A DNA stretch of 64,000 nt from Eurosta solidaginis (GCF_040869045.1 NC_090322.1:167848672-167912671); one strand, 5' to 3'; counted from the first letter of the stretch, positions 23,925-36,160 are shown. Made by a program: numbers and translations. The notes: a model not told the origin generated them from the sequence alone.

Positions 23925-24690
23925 ACAAGTAAGGACGGGACTGTCTTCACTTGTGCCGAAGACTTCATACCTTTCATGAATGGGGCTGAACAATAATCGT
24001 ATCCCATTCGTAATCTCCAAATAATGCGCTGTATAAGATAAGAAATATATAGTGAACAGATGTACATACTTAACGATTTTAAGATAAATATAAAAAAATG
24101 GCAAAAACCCCCCTTATCTGAAATATCGGTTGTATGGTATATATATTATATATAGCTCCGATCGAAATGATTTTTACAGGAAATCTTCTATGATATTTTA
24201 AAATATATATCACCGAGTTTCACGTTTATACTTTCTAAATTAAGGATTGTATGGGATATTACTATATCTAACTCCGATCAAAGTGATTTTTTCAGGATAT
24301 TTTCTACGATATATTAGAATATATATCACCGAGTTTCACGTTTATACTTCCTGAATTGCGGCAGGAATGACCAAAATCGGCTTATCTGAACGATCGGTTG
24401 TATGGGAGATATATGTTATAGTGGTCCGATCATACCGGATCCGACAAATGTCTAATATAATACAAAAACACATCCTTGTGCCAAATTTCATTGAGATATC
24501 TCAAAATTTGAGGGACTAGTTTGCGTTCAAACAGACAGACGGACGGACAGACGGACATGGCTATATCAATTCAGTTCGTCGCCGTGATCAATTCGGTATA
24601 CTTAATGGTGAGTCTATCTTCTATATTTCTCAACGTTGCAAACATCGGACCAAAGTTAATATGCCACTTCATGTTCATGAAAGGTATAAT
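23925..24690 (+). mobile_element. Small HINE/mini-me-like element, second family
   Basis: It begins ACAAGTAAGGACGGG at 23925 like HINE-L, but the rest differs. A perfect 14-bp subterminal inverted repeat is ATACCTTTCATGAA at 23967-23980 against 24674-24687. Inside are ~117-bp tandem units (24120-24420), the run GACAGACGGACGGACAGACG near 24530-24550 and a diverged end. Subterminal inverted repeat, minisatellite and GTCY/GGAC microsatellite in this order are the described plan of mini-me/DINE-1 elements. It is non-coding. Confidence 0.75.
24120..24420 (+). repeat. ~117-bp tandem units inside the small HINE
   Basis: CACCGAGTTTCACGTTTATA recurs near 24211 and 24328 (117 bp apart). The preceding words GGTTGTATGG/GATTGTATGG and CTCCGATC also repeat, for two full units and a partial third. 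Confidence 0.8.
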
Positions 24691-27600
24691 GACATGAGCG
24701 CGATTTTAATTTTTTAAAATAGGTTTTAAGTTGGCGGTATGCTGTCAAAAGTTGCGAGAAATTAAACAATTTGCTATTTAAATGCGATGAACTTAAATGG
24801 AAGTGAAAAAAGGCTTCCCGACAAGCAAATATATGTCAGGAACTAATTTATTATCGCTAGAATGCGTATTAATGTTTGTGGCGAAAATTACACAATTTTG
24901 AAATGTGCGATGGTTACTTGGCTCCATATATGCGAAATGTTTAAGATTATTCCGCAATCATAGCTATTTGTGAGTTTTGATATTTTAGTATCTTTTGAGG
25001 AAAAAGTAGCATGTCCAAAAATTTCCGGAGAGGTGTCAGATGAGGCGTTTTAATTTCGGAAGCAATAATCCGAAGGTGGCAAAGTAATACTTTTACTTTG
25101 TCAAGAGAGTTTTGCAAAAAAAAAGTTTAAGACTTCCATGTGGTTGATATAATTTTGGTGATATTGTTGTATACAGAAAAGAATTAACTAAAAAGGTGTT
25201 TTGCGCGGTTACAATTTTCACTAGTTTCGCAGTCGGTTGAGGGTAGTTTTTTGGTTTTTTGTGAATATCTGCACATGAAAGAACAATTTCTTATTTCCGA
25301 TTTCAATTAATAGAGTGAGCTCTCAATTTTAAATAGACGGCTGAATTTTTACAAAACGTTTGCTAATAACTTTTAAATAGAATTGAATGATAATTATCCG
25401 CCACCGGATTATGATTCCTGGGATCAAAACGCGTCTTCAGGTACTCCCTTGACAATTTTTGTGGTATTTTAAGAGTTCTTGTGAAGTAAAATTTTATCAT
25501 TTTTCAGACGCGGAGTCAAGTAACCACGGTTGTAAGGAACAGGGTGAACTTTTAAAACTTCTAAAAAATTTCTTCATAGCGCCAATCAATGTCTTTTTTT
25601 CATGCGGATACCCTGTCCATGCTTATTTTGGCTGACAACTGTGTTTAACTATGACGTGACTATGTGACTATGACAGATCAAAATTTTAAATCCCATTTTT
25701 AATTTAGGCAAGATTTTAACGAAACAGTATTTTAGTCAGCGACTATGATTACGGGCCAATAAGAATACGTGCGAATTGAGTGTGCACAATTGTTCCACTA
25801 TTTGCCGACATCTGAAAAAGAGAAAATTATATTTACCACCCTTGCGCAGCGTACAAAAAGTGTAACACTTTTGCCAGAAAAGAAAACGCTATAAAATACT
25901 TAAAGCTTTAAGTTATACAAGAAATCAGGTTTAAGCAAAGACTACTTGCAGCATTCAATTTTACGTCAGAAATATTTTGAACTGAATAAAAAGTGTTATA
26001 ACTTATAAGGCTTATGTCTGTGAAATGAAAAATAATATTATCTGCAAACCAAAGTTGTTTTATGGTTTCGTAAACTACAAACGCAACGTAAAAAGGGTTC
26101 CCTTCACTTATGAAATATCGACATTTTATATCTAACGATAATCAAGACCAATGTTGCTCAAAAATTTTTTATATGGAAGTGCAAATCACAATACATGTAC
26201 AAAATTGTATGTGCACTGAAACTTTTTTGTATTTAAAAAAATATATTTAAAAATTTTTAATTTTTTAAGGTCGGAAAAAGTTGAATATTTGGTTTCAAGT
26301 TACAAAATATTTGCTTAAAATATTACGTCAATAGTTATATCACCAACATGCCAGAGCCAATAAATTTAATTCTGAAAGTAGCGAAAAATTACATTGACCT
26401 CTAGCCTCATTTTTTGTGGGAACATATTCTATATACATATATCGTCGGAATTTGGTTTTCAATAATCATACTAAAAGTGAATGTGGAGATTTCCGCGAAT
26501 GTTGGATTGGAAATTGAATTTGAAAACTTTTGAAATGCTTAATTAGAGGGCTCCGCGTGGTTTGCTTTAAATTTGTGTTCAAATTTGCATACATATATTA
26601 GCAACAGATAATACTGAGGTGCTGAAATACCATTTGAATTTAATAAAATGTTTAACAAGTAAATGATAGGCATGGTTACTTAACGGTTTCCCCCACTTCC
26701 AGTAAAAAAATGTCTCATAACCAAATAAAAATATACCGAATTGAAATAAAAAGTCACAGAAACTACACCGTAAAGGGGAATCTCTAGTACAACATAAGTG
26801 CATTTCTACTGCATTCTGAACCACTAATAGTTTCGCTCCGTACACAACGTTCTTCATTTCGAGTCGATATTGGGGCCTCGTACAATGTTATATATGGAAG
26901 AATGTATTGTTTTAGTTTTGTAGCATTCACTCATTAAGTTATTCATTCATTTGTATAAACATATATTTCAACTCGTTTTGGAATGTCTTAAAATATATTG
27001 ACTCTTACATACATATTCATACAATTGTACATACGTATATTTTGGTTCGCTTTGGTACGGCATGAGATTCTATTGACACATTCATTCATTTGTACAAACA
27101 TATATTTTGTACACCGTGCATCATGTGGTAACCTGAGCCTTGGTATGCCACTGTTTAGAGCTTGCTCGCGACAAGCCTTTACCTGTAGGCAAATTATTAA
27201 CATGATTCATTTATGCTTGCGTTGCACATTCCACAGCCAGTTTTAATTATGCTTAGAATGCAGTTCCCAGGGAACTGAATTGAATGTATATGTGTGTTAT
27301 ACTAGTTTGTAAGTGTTAGTGGAAGTAAGTATTTTAGCTCATAGAAATTTTATATAAAAGAAAACAGCTTTTGAATAAAGAGCAGAATTCAACCTGCTGC
27401 CGTTTCAATTGGCAGTAAATTCTATCTGGTGCCGCTAACTGGGCACTGCAACCTAGATTTCGATTTTCTCTTATCCGCAAACATTACAGTTTCCCATAAC
27501 AAGAGTCTCAGCCTACATCGTCCGCATTGTCTATTGGTGGGTATGCGCAGATAAATTGAAAAACCTCGCATTGATGCGGACTGCGGTGTTAAGGCAGATC

Positions 27601-27970
27601 ACAGCGGTGACCGAAAGTAGTTGGCGACAAATCTCTTTCCCACCATAAATCCAACATGTGTCTATATTCCCTCTTTCTAGCCACTTTGGTCGTCACCTTG
27701 CACAGTCCCATACATTTCCTATATGGGGAGGATATCTGTATTTGCCTACACTAGAACATGAACATCTCAGTGGGCATAAGATCTGTAACCAGAGTAATGC
27801 TGTAGGGTGCGGTATTATAAACAATGCAGATTATCATTTACAAGCATAACGGGAGCCTTGAAACTACCGACAGCAGCATCACAGCACATCCCGCCTACGG
27901 GTCTAAGGGCCAAACAAAAATAGTTAACAATTGCAACATGACTTAAGGCCTCTGGACAACTTGAATGCAA
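24691..27970. other. Plain AT-rich region, no recognisable gene
   Basis: All frames are short and without known domains. ACATACATAT-type repeats occur near 26930-27110. 27470-27960 is less AT-rich and could be decayed retrotransposon, but I cannot align it within the window. Confidence 0.45.
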
Positions 27971-27975
27971 GCCGT

Positions 27976-28140
27976 ATAGCGTTGTTGTTGTTGTATTAAC
28001 GATAAAGACACTCCCCGAAAGTTTTGATGTTGATGGCCCATTGACATTAAGGTACTAGCCCGGGACATCTTGGGAACGACTAATATCACCACATTAAACT
28101 TTCTATGCTAATATTTTGCACACCTTCAGTCTTCCCAAGA
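27976..28140 (+). repeat. GTT-headed dispersed repeat, truncated copy
   Basis: It starts with a GTT run at about 27982, then TATTAACGATAAAGACACTC, CCATTGACATTAAGGTACTA and CATCTTGGGAACGA. It aligns to 53224-53400 with an internal deletion. The identity of the family is not known to me. Confidence 0.65.
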
Positions 28141-28202
28141 TCGTTATTTACGGGCCAGTTCAATGTAACATAAGGGCTTGTTTACATTTTTTTTTTTATT
28201 GA

Positions 28203-28557
28203 GAGGAAAGTGGTATGATGGTAGCATGCTCCGCTTACCACACCGAAGGTCCTGCGTTCAACTCTAGGGCAAAATAACTTAAAAACAAGTTTTTTCAATT
28301 AGAAAACTGTTTCTCTAATCCGGGTCGCCCTCGGCAGTGATTTGGCAAACACTCCGAGTGTATTTGTGCCATGAAAAGCTTCTCAGTGAAAATTCATCTG
28401 CCTTGCAGATGCCGTTCGGAGTCAGCATAAAACATGTATGTCCCATCCCGCCGATATGTAGGGAAAATAAAAAAAGGTACACAACGCAAACTAAAAGAGA
28501 AGCGCGGCTTAAATCTTCTAGGAGGTAAATCGCGCCAAGTATTTATTTAATTTATGT
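28203..28557 (+). mobile_element. tRNA-derived SINE, diverged full-length copy
   Basis: Head GTGGTATGATGGTAGCATGC with a decayed B-box-like word near 28255, the core hairpin CATCTGCCTTGCAGATG near 28388-28404, and the tail-side block ATCTTCTAGGAGGTAAATCG, then TTTATTTAATTT. It is clearly older than the copies near 57-60 kb. Confidence 0.75.
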
Positions 28558-30365
28558 AAGTACGGGTACTATCTCACATATCGATATAGGGTAAGACCCG
28601 CTCTGAACCACACCTCATGATCAAACAACGCAGGAAACCTCGATGACCTCCTATGCCCCGTGGCTCCCTATCTTTCTTTAGCTCGGGTCACTCGCATAGA
28701 TTGCCCATGTTACTCATAATTTATAAGAATGATCGTGCTTCTGGAACTAATGTCCCAACGGTACAAGCACACCCTATTACACAACAATAAAAACTTCCAT
28801 GTCAATCAAATTGTACTATACATATATAGTTGAGCTATTCGAAATTTGATATTTAACCCAGAAGCCACAGTATTTCAAGTGCGGCTTTATATTCCAAACA
28901 TAGTTTCTTGCTTAGGTGCAAAAAGTCATAAATAATGTTCTAACGTTTTGAGTTTTACACAGATATCTTCAGCTCATTAGCTAAGGATCCAATGTTCAGT
29001 ACTTTCTGCATTAAAATCAAACAAATCCTTCATAGAAAACGGAAAACTTTAACATAAGTAAATTTAAAGGCACTCAATTACGAATTTTATCCGCATTCTT
29101 GCAAAGTTAAGCTTTTTCAGTTGCTCCCCTCTAGAGTCAAGTGTGCAATATGTCCTATATAAATGAAAATAAATACACAAGTGGCAAATCACCTGCCTAA
29201 TGTCAATTCTCATGGTTAAAATAATTTGCTGACAAAAATCTGAATTCGAAGCTCGTTGCTCAATGATAAACATGGAAACCCTTTTAAACGCTCACATACT
29301 CGCAATACACAGCAAAGATGGATTCAATGCTTCCCAAATGCCGTCGGTGAAAAAAAAAAAGGAATTTGCAAATTCAAGTGGCGCCGGCTGCAATGTTGCC
29401 GTCGCTACTTTCAATTGACATTCACAAACAAATTTTATTTACTTTGCCTTGAATGTACGAGTTTATCTAGGCTTTCCTGACTCATTACCCGCACTTCGTG
29501 ATCTTCGACAAACAAAGTGTGTACGAACAACATATGTACAATGTAACACAAACTCATCCTCTAGCGTTTTGCGTTTTGTGAAGTGACACTTTGACTGGCA
29601 TTTCAATAACGCATTCGTAATGTTTTTTTTTTGGAACAACCAATAATTGCCATATTCAGTACGACATTGTGATTTTCAGCTGACGGCAATGTCTCTATGG
29701 CATATTTACTTACTACAGGCCTCTTCTCTTACCTGTAAATCCCCGTGTGGATCTATTTATGGATGTCCATACGATTGTTGGCAATTTGTTTATCTTTGTA
29801 CGTACTGTAAAGGAATTATTACAAAGCATTCCAAAACAGCTCTCTGATATACATACAAATGCACATTTAGGAAATGGAAACTGAAATACTTTGCATTACT
29901 TTTACTTTGTTATGTTACTAGTTATTGAAAAGCTTCAAAGAAAGTTGGTTTAAAATTGCTTGAAATAGTTTGAATGTTACATTACTTTTTTTAAGATGGT
30001 TTCCAGCATTTCGTTGATTGTCAGCATTCATAGGGTAGGCGTCAGCCCCTGGTAGTAAAGCCATTTTGTGTACCGATCGCGCTCTTTCTCCAGCGTTGAT
30101 GACTTTACTTCTGAGCGTAGAATTAATCCATGCAACCATAGAGCTTTATACAAGTAGCTAGCAGACAGTTCCCGTTTTAAATTTATTAAGGGCACTAACT
30201 AACGAATGGTCCCGACTCAAGTTATTCAAGGGGTTGATAAGAGCAATTCACAGCTTTCGCAACCCAATTGTCAATTTACCTACGCGAGACGAAAAGTTTT
30301 ACAAATATGAATATATCTTACACATATTTAGCAGGCGAGGTGTAAGCAAGCTTATCATCAAACAA
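28558..30365. other. No recognisable gene
   Basis: AT-rich sequence without long frames or recognised repeats. Confidence 0.45.
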
Positions 30366-30369
30366 TCAA

Positions 30370-30690
30370 GAAGTTATCGATTAATTTTCCAAATGTTATC
30401 GATATATTATCAAATAGCTATCGATATTTTAACAAATCGTTATCGATTTACTGTCGAAAAGTTACCAGGACTGTCAAAAATTTATTAATTTTCTATCGAA
30501 AAGTAATCGATTTGTTATCGAAAAGCTATTGATTTGTTGTTAATGTATAGCCAATTTTTTATCGATTTTATATTCGATTTCTTATCGGCGTGCTATCGAT
30601 TTGTTAACAACGAGTCATTAGGGATAAAACTTTAATATTAAATCTGTGAAACTTCCCCATGACTCGGCGATACTAATTCGCTATCGATAA
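30370..30690. repeat. TATCGAT-rich degenerate short tandem repeats
   Basis: TATCGAT occurs six times between about 30378 and 30600 and once more near 30682 (CTATCGATAA). One-base variants (TATCGAA, AATCGAT, TATTGAT) fill the gaps at roughly 15-25-bp spacing. The Drosophila DRE motif is TATCGATA and BEAF-32 prefers clustered CGATA, so a regulatory or insulator role is conceivable. A simple decayed satellite explains it equally well. Confidence 0.6.
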
Positions 30691-30817
30691 TAGGCCGATA
30701 ATGAAAGAATAACTTGCAGGCATCGGTTGTTACCGAAATTATTTGTTTCTGGTGAAGTTGTCTCAACTTAAACATATTACCTTACTAGATGTCCACCCGC
30801 ATGTTGCACATCAAACT

Positions 30818-31097
30818 TCACTTACTTTATTGGCGCTTAATCGTTTAAACAGTTATGTCCGTCCAACAAGGCGCGCCAGACGATTATTCGCACTGCCAAC
30901 TGGCAGCAATTGGTCCAACGAAGGGAATTTAAATCGTTTTCCACCTGGTCCTTACAGCAAAGTGGGGATCGGCCTCTTCCTCTTCTTCTATAGGCGTATT
31001 CCGATAAAAATACTTTCTTGGCCGGAGTATCATCTTTCATTCGCGTAACATGGCATTGCCAGCGTAGCCGTTGCGTTTTAGTTCGCTGAACGATAAG
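30818..31097 (-). pseudogene. RTE-type LINE, 3' fragment (copy 2)
   Basis: The minus strand reads QRTKTQRLRW, HVTRMKDDTPAKKVFLSE, GRGRSPLCC and NCCQLAVR, parallel to the copy at 13790-14275 but more substituted. The 3' end is next to CTTACTTTATTGG. It is strongly 5' truncated. Confidence 0.75.
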
Positions 31098-31231
31098 TAA
31101 CTTGCAGAGCATGACTTTCGTTTGCCGAGAGAGGACTTAAATTTTCAATTGCCTACCTATTCCAAAGTAGCATTTACTAGCAAGAGTAATCCTTCGCTGG
31201 ATGTGGCAGGTCAAGCCCTTCGAATATATTT

Positions 31232-31305
31232 ATGCTGATAAAAGCTTCTCAACAAATTCATCTGCCTTAGCAGATGCTGTTCTCTTCGAAGTAGGCATCA
31301 AATAT
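31232..31305 (+). repeat. SINE core fragment
   Basis: AAAGCTTCTCA, CATCTGCCTTAGCAGATG and GGCATCAAATATG match the middle of the tRNA-derived SINE. Head and tail are absent. Confidence 0.55.
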
Positions 31306-31306
31306 G

Positions 31307-31370
31307 CCAGGTGAGGTAAGATTGAACTGGCCCGTGCGTGAGAAGCTCACATAGATTGAATGAGTACATA
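31307..31370 (-). pseudogene. Older LOA 3' tail, distal part, split by a later LOA insertion
   Basis: GATTGAACTGGCCC, GCTCACATAGATTGAATGAG matches the LOA 3' end. Its continuation is at 32949-33055. The word TGAGTACATA at 31361-31370 is repeated at 32949-32958 and is the target duplication of the inserted copy. Confidence 0.75.
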
Positions 31371-32948
31371 GGTTAGGTTAGGTTGAACTGGCCGGTCCAT
31401 GAGGACCTCACATAGACTGATTGAGTCTGTAGTGTTACCAGAAGTTTGTTTTAACGACCAAGCTGAAAACCCCTATCAAAAACCAAGACCTATGTTATAA
31501 AATAACTCCGTCCTCTTGGTAAATACCAGAAGCTTCCTAGGACTTAAACCACTTGCTGCTTCTAGACCTGACCGCTGTATCACTCCTAATATCTGTGGTC
31601 TTAGCCTAGCCAGTGCAGGGCACGAGCACAGAACGTGCTCGATCGTTTCCTCTTCCAACCCGCACTTCCTACATCTGCCATCACTGAGCAAGCCTAAGTT
31701 AAAGGCATGTGACGCCAGAAGGCAGTGTCCAGTCAGAATACCCATCATGAGTCTACAGTCCTCTCTTTTTAATGATAGAAGAACTTTGTTAGTCTAAGGT
31801 TGTAAGACCTACACATAATCTTCGACACTTTACAGACCCGCGCTTGAACCCACGCCTTTCCCGCTTGGTCGATCATGTGCACCTCTCGCCTTCGCTTAAT
31901 CTCGCCCAGTCTAATTGGGGCGTCTACAGAGCAAGCTTCAAAGGATGCGCCCTTTTTAGCTAGTTCGTCCGCTTCTTCATTCCCATCTATTGCCATATGA
32001 CCTGGGACCCAATATAGATGTATGCTTCTCCCTGTCCCGATTCTCTCCAGAGACTGCTTACACTCTAAAACGTATTTAGATGCTGTACTATGCGGGACTA
32101 TTGCCTTAATTGCTGCTTGGCTGTCAATATAAAAGTTAACACGGTTGCAGCTTAGGCTATTCTCTTCCAGGGTTTCTACTGCTTTGGTTACGGCTAATAT
32201 TTCAGCTTGGAAAACGCTACAGTAATCCGGCAGCCTGTAGGATCTGCTTATTTCCGGATCAGCACAGTATACCGCAGACCCTACTCCTTCCACTACTTTG
32301 GAACCATTTGCGCACCCTCGCGCCAACCGTCCACCTCTATTGTGGCCTTAAGATCTCCCTCGAAGCGCAAATAGGGAATCAGGTAGTCTGTTCGTCTTGT
32401 GATTGATGACGCTATACTACTATGGCCATATGGTCGGCGCTCATGCTGCCCCGAGGCACCGAGCCTGGTTGCCGTTGTTAATGCTATGTTCTTTGCTACC
32501 ACGTCTACAGGTGGAATGTGCAGAATGGCATACAGTGCAGGTGTCGGGGTTGTTTTCAGGGCTCCCGTAATGCTAAGCATCGATAGTCTGCATACCCCCT
32601 CTAATTTTTTGAGGTATGTTGTTTTTTGTGTGGCTTTCCACCAAACAAGAACTCCCTAGTATAGAATAGGGCTTACAATCGCTGTAAAAACCCAATGAGA
32701 AAGAGAGGGCGATAAGCCCCACGTACACCCAAGCATTCTTTTACATGCATAGAGTGCCGTTGAGGTTTTCTTCACCCCCTCCTCCACGTTGAGCTTCCAT
32801 GACAGCTTACTATCTAAGATGATTCCTAGATATTTTGTGCATGATTTCTCCTGTAAAGTCACCCCCCTAACTTAGGCCTGGTCCAATTTTGGACCTTGTA
32901 CTTCTTTGTAAACAAGACCACATCCGTCTTCTCCGCATTGACTTTCAT
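31371..32948 (-). pseudogene. LOA-clade non-LTR retrotransposon, 5'-truncated copy 1
   Basis: Order on the minus strand: the end of the reverse transcriptase (KVNAEKTDVVLFTKKYKV; TKYLGIILDSKLSWKLN; thumb near 32656), a linker, RNase H (FQAEILAV, FYIDSQAAIKAI, LYWVPGHMAIDGNEEADELA, 32326-31769) and a C-terminal finger CRKCG...HVLCSCPAL (31748-31476), then a ~100-bp tail rich in CCTAACC. RNase H at the C-terminus is the hallmark of the LOA clade. Relative to 35683-35715 a 31-nt deletion near 32310 removes the first RNase H aspartate (YTDGSK) and shifts the frame. A stop also lies near 32870. It is flanked by the 10-bp duplication TGAGTACATA. Confidence 0.88.
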
Positions 32949-33055
32949 TGAGTACATAATGCTACCAAAAGTTTGTTTAACGAAGTCTGCATGAGCAAAG
33001 ATGTTCCTGTGTATTTTAAATAAGGGAACTTCATAAAATAACATTCCTAATTTAT
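32949..33055 (-). pseudogene. Older LOA 3' tail, proximal part
   Basis: TGAGTACATAATGCTACCAAAAGTTTGTTTAACG matches TGAGTCTGTAGTGTTACCAG onward in copy 1 (31420-31460), and CATAAAATAAC matches the end of its coding region. Its other half is 31307-31370. Confidence 0.7.
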
Positions 33056-33365
33056 AAGAGGTGTTTCACATTACTTCAATAACAGTCGCTGTTCACTTAT
33101 CACGGATTCCATTTATGTTAAGAAGTAAAAAAAAAATTTAAGAATTTAAGTGGCAAACTTGTAATTAATTTTAAGTAGTTAAGCAAATTTGCTTTTAATC
33201 GCAAATTTCAATAAGAATAAAAAATATACTGAAGTACATGCTCACTGTTGTAGTAGAACTGTTAACACCCCTAGCAATATTTTACGGGCTCTTTGAACTG
33301 AATAAAAAATATTTTTTTTTTTTGATTGTTTTTTATTTTGTGCGGTTTTTACTTACAATACTTTT
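33056..33365. other. Short AT-rich spacer, nothing recognised
   Basis: A-rich and T-rich stretches, with no repeat partner seen in this window. Confidence 0.4.
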
Positions 33366-34355
33366 TTATACTCAGCGTGCTTTGTATACAGAGTATATGA
33401 ACTTTGATTGGATAACGGTTGATTGTACAGGTACAGAGGAATCGAGATAGATATAGACTTGCATATATCAAAATCATCAGTATCGAAAAAAAATTTGATT
33501 AAGTCATGTCCGTCCATCCATTCGTCTGACGTCTGTCCGACCTTTAACACGATAACTTGAGCAAATATTGAGATATCTTCACCAAATTACGTATATGGGC
33601 TTATCTGGACCCAGAATAGATAGGTATTAAAAATGGGCAAAATCGAGCGATAACCACGCCCACTTTTTCGATATCGAAAATTTAGAGAAATGAAAAAATG
33701 AGATAGTTCAAAAACAAATACCGCTAAGCTAATAAAATTTGGTAGTTGGGTTGGTTTGGCGACGCAAAACATAAATTCCAAAAAATTTCGCACTCTAGTG
33801 CGTGACATCACCCACATTTAAGGGAGAAAATTTGGAAGTTTAACAAGCCGTAAATCAAAAGCCGATAAAGATATCACATTTAGATTTGGCCAAATTATAT
33901 AGACTGAGTGAATATAATAAAAATCGGTTAAAGACCACGCCCACTTTTCCTTAACAAAGTTTGCAATAACTCTATGTCATATAACTATATCTAACTAATA
34001 TTCTACCTCCGAATGGTTGAGCTAACAACAAAACTTAAACAAATTTTGAATATGTACATGACCCGCCCCTTTTCTGTTACTCTTTCCAAAATACTTCTGA
34101 TGCCAATAAGTCGAACAAAAATCTCCCAATCCAAACGAAATTTGGCATACAATTTTTTTAAAGCTACAACTGTTTGCTCTGAAAATGAGCGAAATCACCT
34201 GAAAGCCACTCCTATAATATACCTAGAATTTTGAAATTTGAAGGTTGGACTGATATTGAGACCCTTGATAGAAATTTAAAAAACCTCTTTTAAAATAGGT
34301 ACCCCGTACTTTTGATAAAATCAACTTTACAAATATTATTAATCATAAATCAATA

Positions 34356-36160
34356 ATGTTTCTAAATGGGCGATTATGGATGGTCTTAATTACATTAAAG
34401 TACATCCTGCCTTAATCAGGTGGATTGGCTGCATGTTAAATTCCAGAAAGATTACGTCACATTGGGAATTGCACGAGGCCACGAAATCAGTGGACAGGGG
34501 CACGCCGTAGGGAGGGGTGTTATCACCTCTGCTGTGGACGCTGGTCATCAACCAACTGCTCAGGCGATTCGTTGAGGGACCCGTAAAACTTACGGCTTAC
34601 GCAGAGGACGTTGCAATTGTTATAAGTGGAAAGTGCCTTCCAACGATTAGTTCTTTGATGGATCGGGCGCTTCGGGATATTCATACCTGGACATCTAATG
34701 TCGGGTTGAAAGTCAATGCGGAGAAGACGGATATGGTCTTGTTTACAAAGAGGTACAAGGTCCCAAATTGGACCAGGCCTAAGTTAGGAGGGGTGACCTT
34801 ACAGGAGAAACCTTGCACAAAATATCTAGGAATCATCCTAGACAGTAAGCTGTCATGGAAGCTCAACGTTGGGGAGAGGGTCAAGAAGGCCTCAACGGCA
34901 TTCTATGCATGTAAAAGAATGCTGGGTTGTACGTGGGGCATATCGCTCTCTCTTTCTCATTGGGTTTTTACGGCGATTGTAAGCCCTACTCTATACTATG
35001 GAGTTCTTGTTTGGTGGAAACCCTGCAAAAATGGTTGGACCATGTGGTCCACTGGAGTACTTACCATTATACTCCACTGTAATGCAGCAATGGACCAACT
35101 CATGTTTCTACACGAACATATTGTAAGCCTATCATTGCTCCTTTTTAACGATTGTAATCACTACACGATGTTTATTGGACTGCGGGTACTCCATGGATTA
35201 CTCTGATGTAATGCGGAGTTGGAGTATATGGTCCAGTCCTAGGACATCGCAATGTTAATTAGACCATATTTTTTTTTATGGATTGTGGTTAATTTTGGAG
35301 CACTCGGTTGGTGCATAGCGAGTACTCCATACATGCATGCATGGAGTACTCGCGATTTTTGTTGGGAAGCCACACAAAAAATAAAATACCTCAAAAAATT
35401 AGTGGGGGTATGTAGACTAACGATGCTTAGCATTACGGGAGCCCTTAAAACAACTCCGACGGCGGCACTGTATGACATTCTGCATATTCCACCTGTAGAC
35501 CTGGTAGCAAAGAACAAAGCATTAACAACCGCAACCAGGCTCGGTGCCTCGGGGCAGCTTGAGCGCCAACCATATGGCCACAGTAGTATAGCGTCATCAA
35601 TCACAAGACGAACAGACTACCTGATTCCCTATCTGCGCTTCGAGGGAGATCTTAAGGCCAAAACAGAGGTGGACGCTTGGCGCGAGGGTGCTCAATTGGC
35701 GGACGAGGCGATACATGTGTACACAGATGGTTCCAAAGTATTGGAAGAAGTAGGGTCTGCGGTATAATGTGCTGATCCGGAAATAAACAGATCCTACAGG
35801 CTGCCGGATTACTGTCGCCTTTTTCAAGCGGAAATACTAGACGTAACCAAAGCAGTAGAAACCATGGATGAGAATGCTGCAACCGTGTTAACTTTTACAT
35901 TGACAGTCAAGCAGCAATTAATGCAATAATCTCCCATAGCACAGCATCTAAATGCATGTTAGAGTGTAAGTAGTCTCTGGAGAGAATCGGGACAGCGAGA
36001 AGCATACATCTATATTGGGTCCCAGGGCATATGGGAATAGATGGGAATGAAAAAGCGGATGAACTAGCTAAAAAGGGCGCATCCCTTGAAGCTTGTCCCG
36101 TAGACGCCCCAATTAGACTGGGCGAGATTAAGCGAATGCGAGAGGTGCACATGATCGAGC
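34356..36160 (+). pseudogene. LOA-clade retrotransposon copy 2, both ends truncated
   Basis: It starts inside the reverse transcriptase (AIMDGLNYIKVHPALIRWIG), followed by GGVLSPLLWTLVINQLLRRF (from 34508) with an amber codon just before GG, then YAEDVAIVISGK at 34598-34633 (the catalytic YADD box reads YAED), VNAEKTDMVLFTKRYKV and TKYLGIILDSKLSWKLN. A MITE splits it at 35021-35366. It resumes with LTMLSITGALKTTPTAALYD and RNase H, including YTDGSK at 35720-35737 and, after a stop at 35765, DSQAAIN and LYWVPGHMGIDGNEKADELA. It ends near 36160 without the terminal finger. Confidence 0.85.
35021..35366. mobile_element. 346-bp MITE nested in LOA copy 2
   Basis: The insertion is defined by comparison with LOA copy 1, where GGTGGAAAGCCACAC is uninterrupted. 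The tips are CCCTGCAAAAAT and, from the other end, CCCAACAAAAAT. The dinucleotide AA is duplicated at 35019-35020 and 35367-35368. Subterminal GGAGTA/TACTCC words recur at least six times. A perfect 13-bp stem (35318-35330 with 35341-35353) encloses the 10-base loop ACATGCATGC. There is no frame of its own. The tip and 2-bp duplication would fit a CACTA-like group, but this is weak. Confidence 0.8.

Noticed and set aside
34517..35767. Host reverse-transcriptase or RNase H gene
   Set aside because: Truncated at both ends, with amber and frameshift breaks and an inserted MITE; clearly a dead LOA copy.
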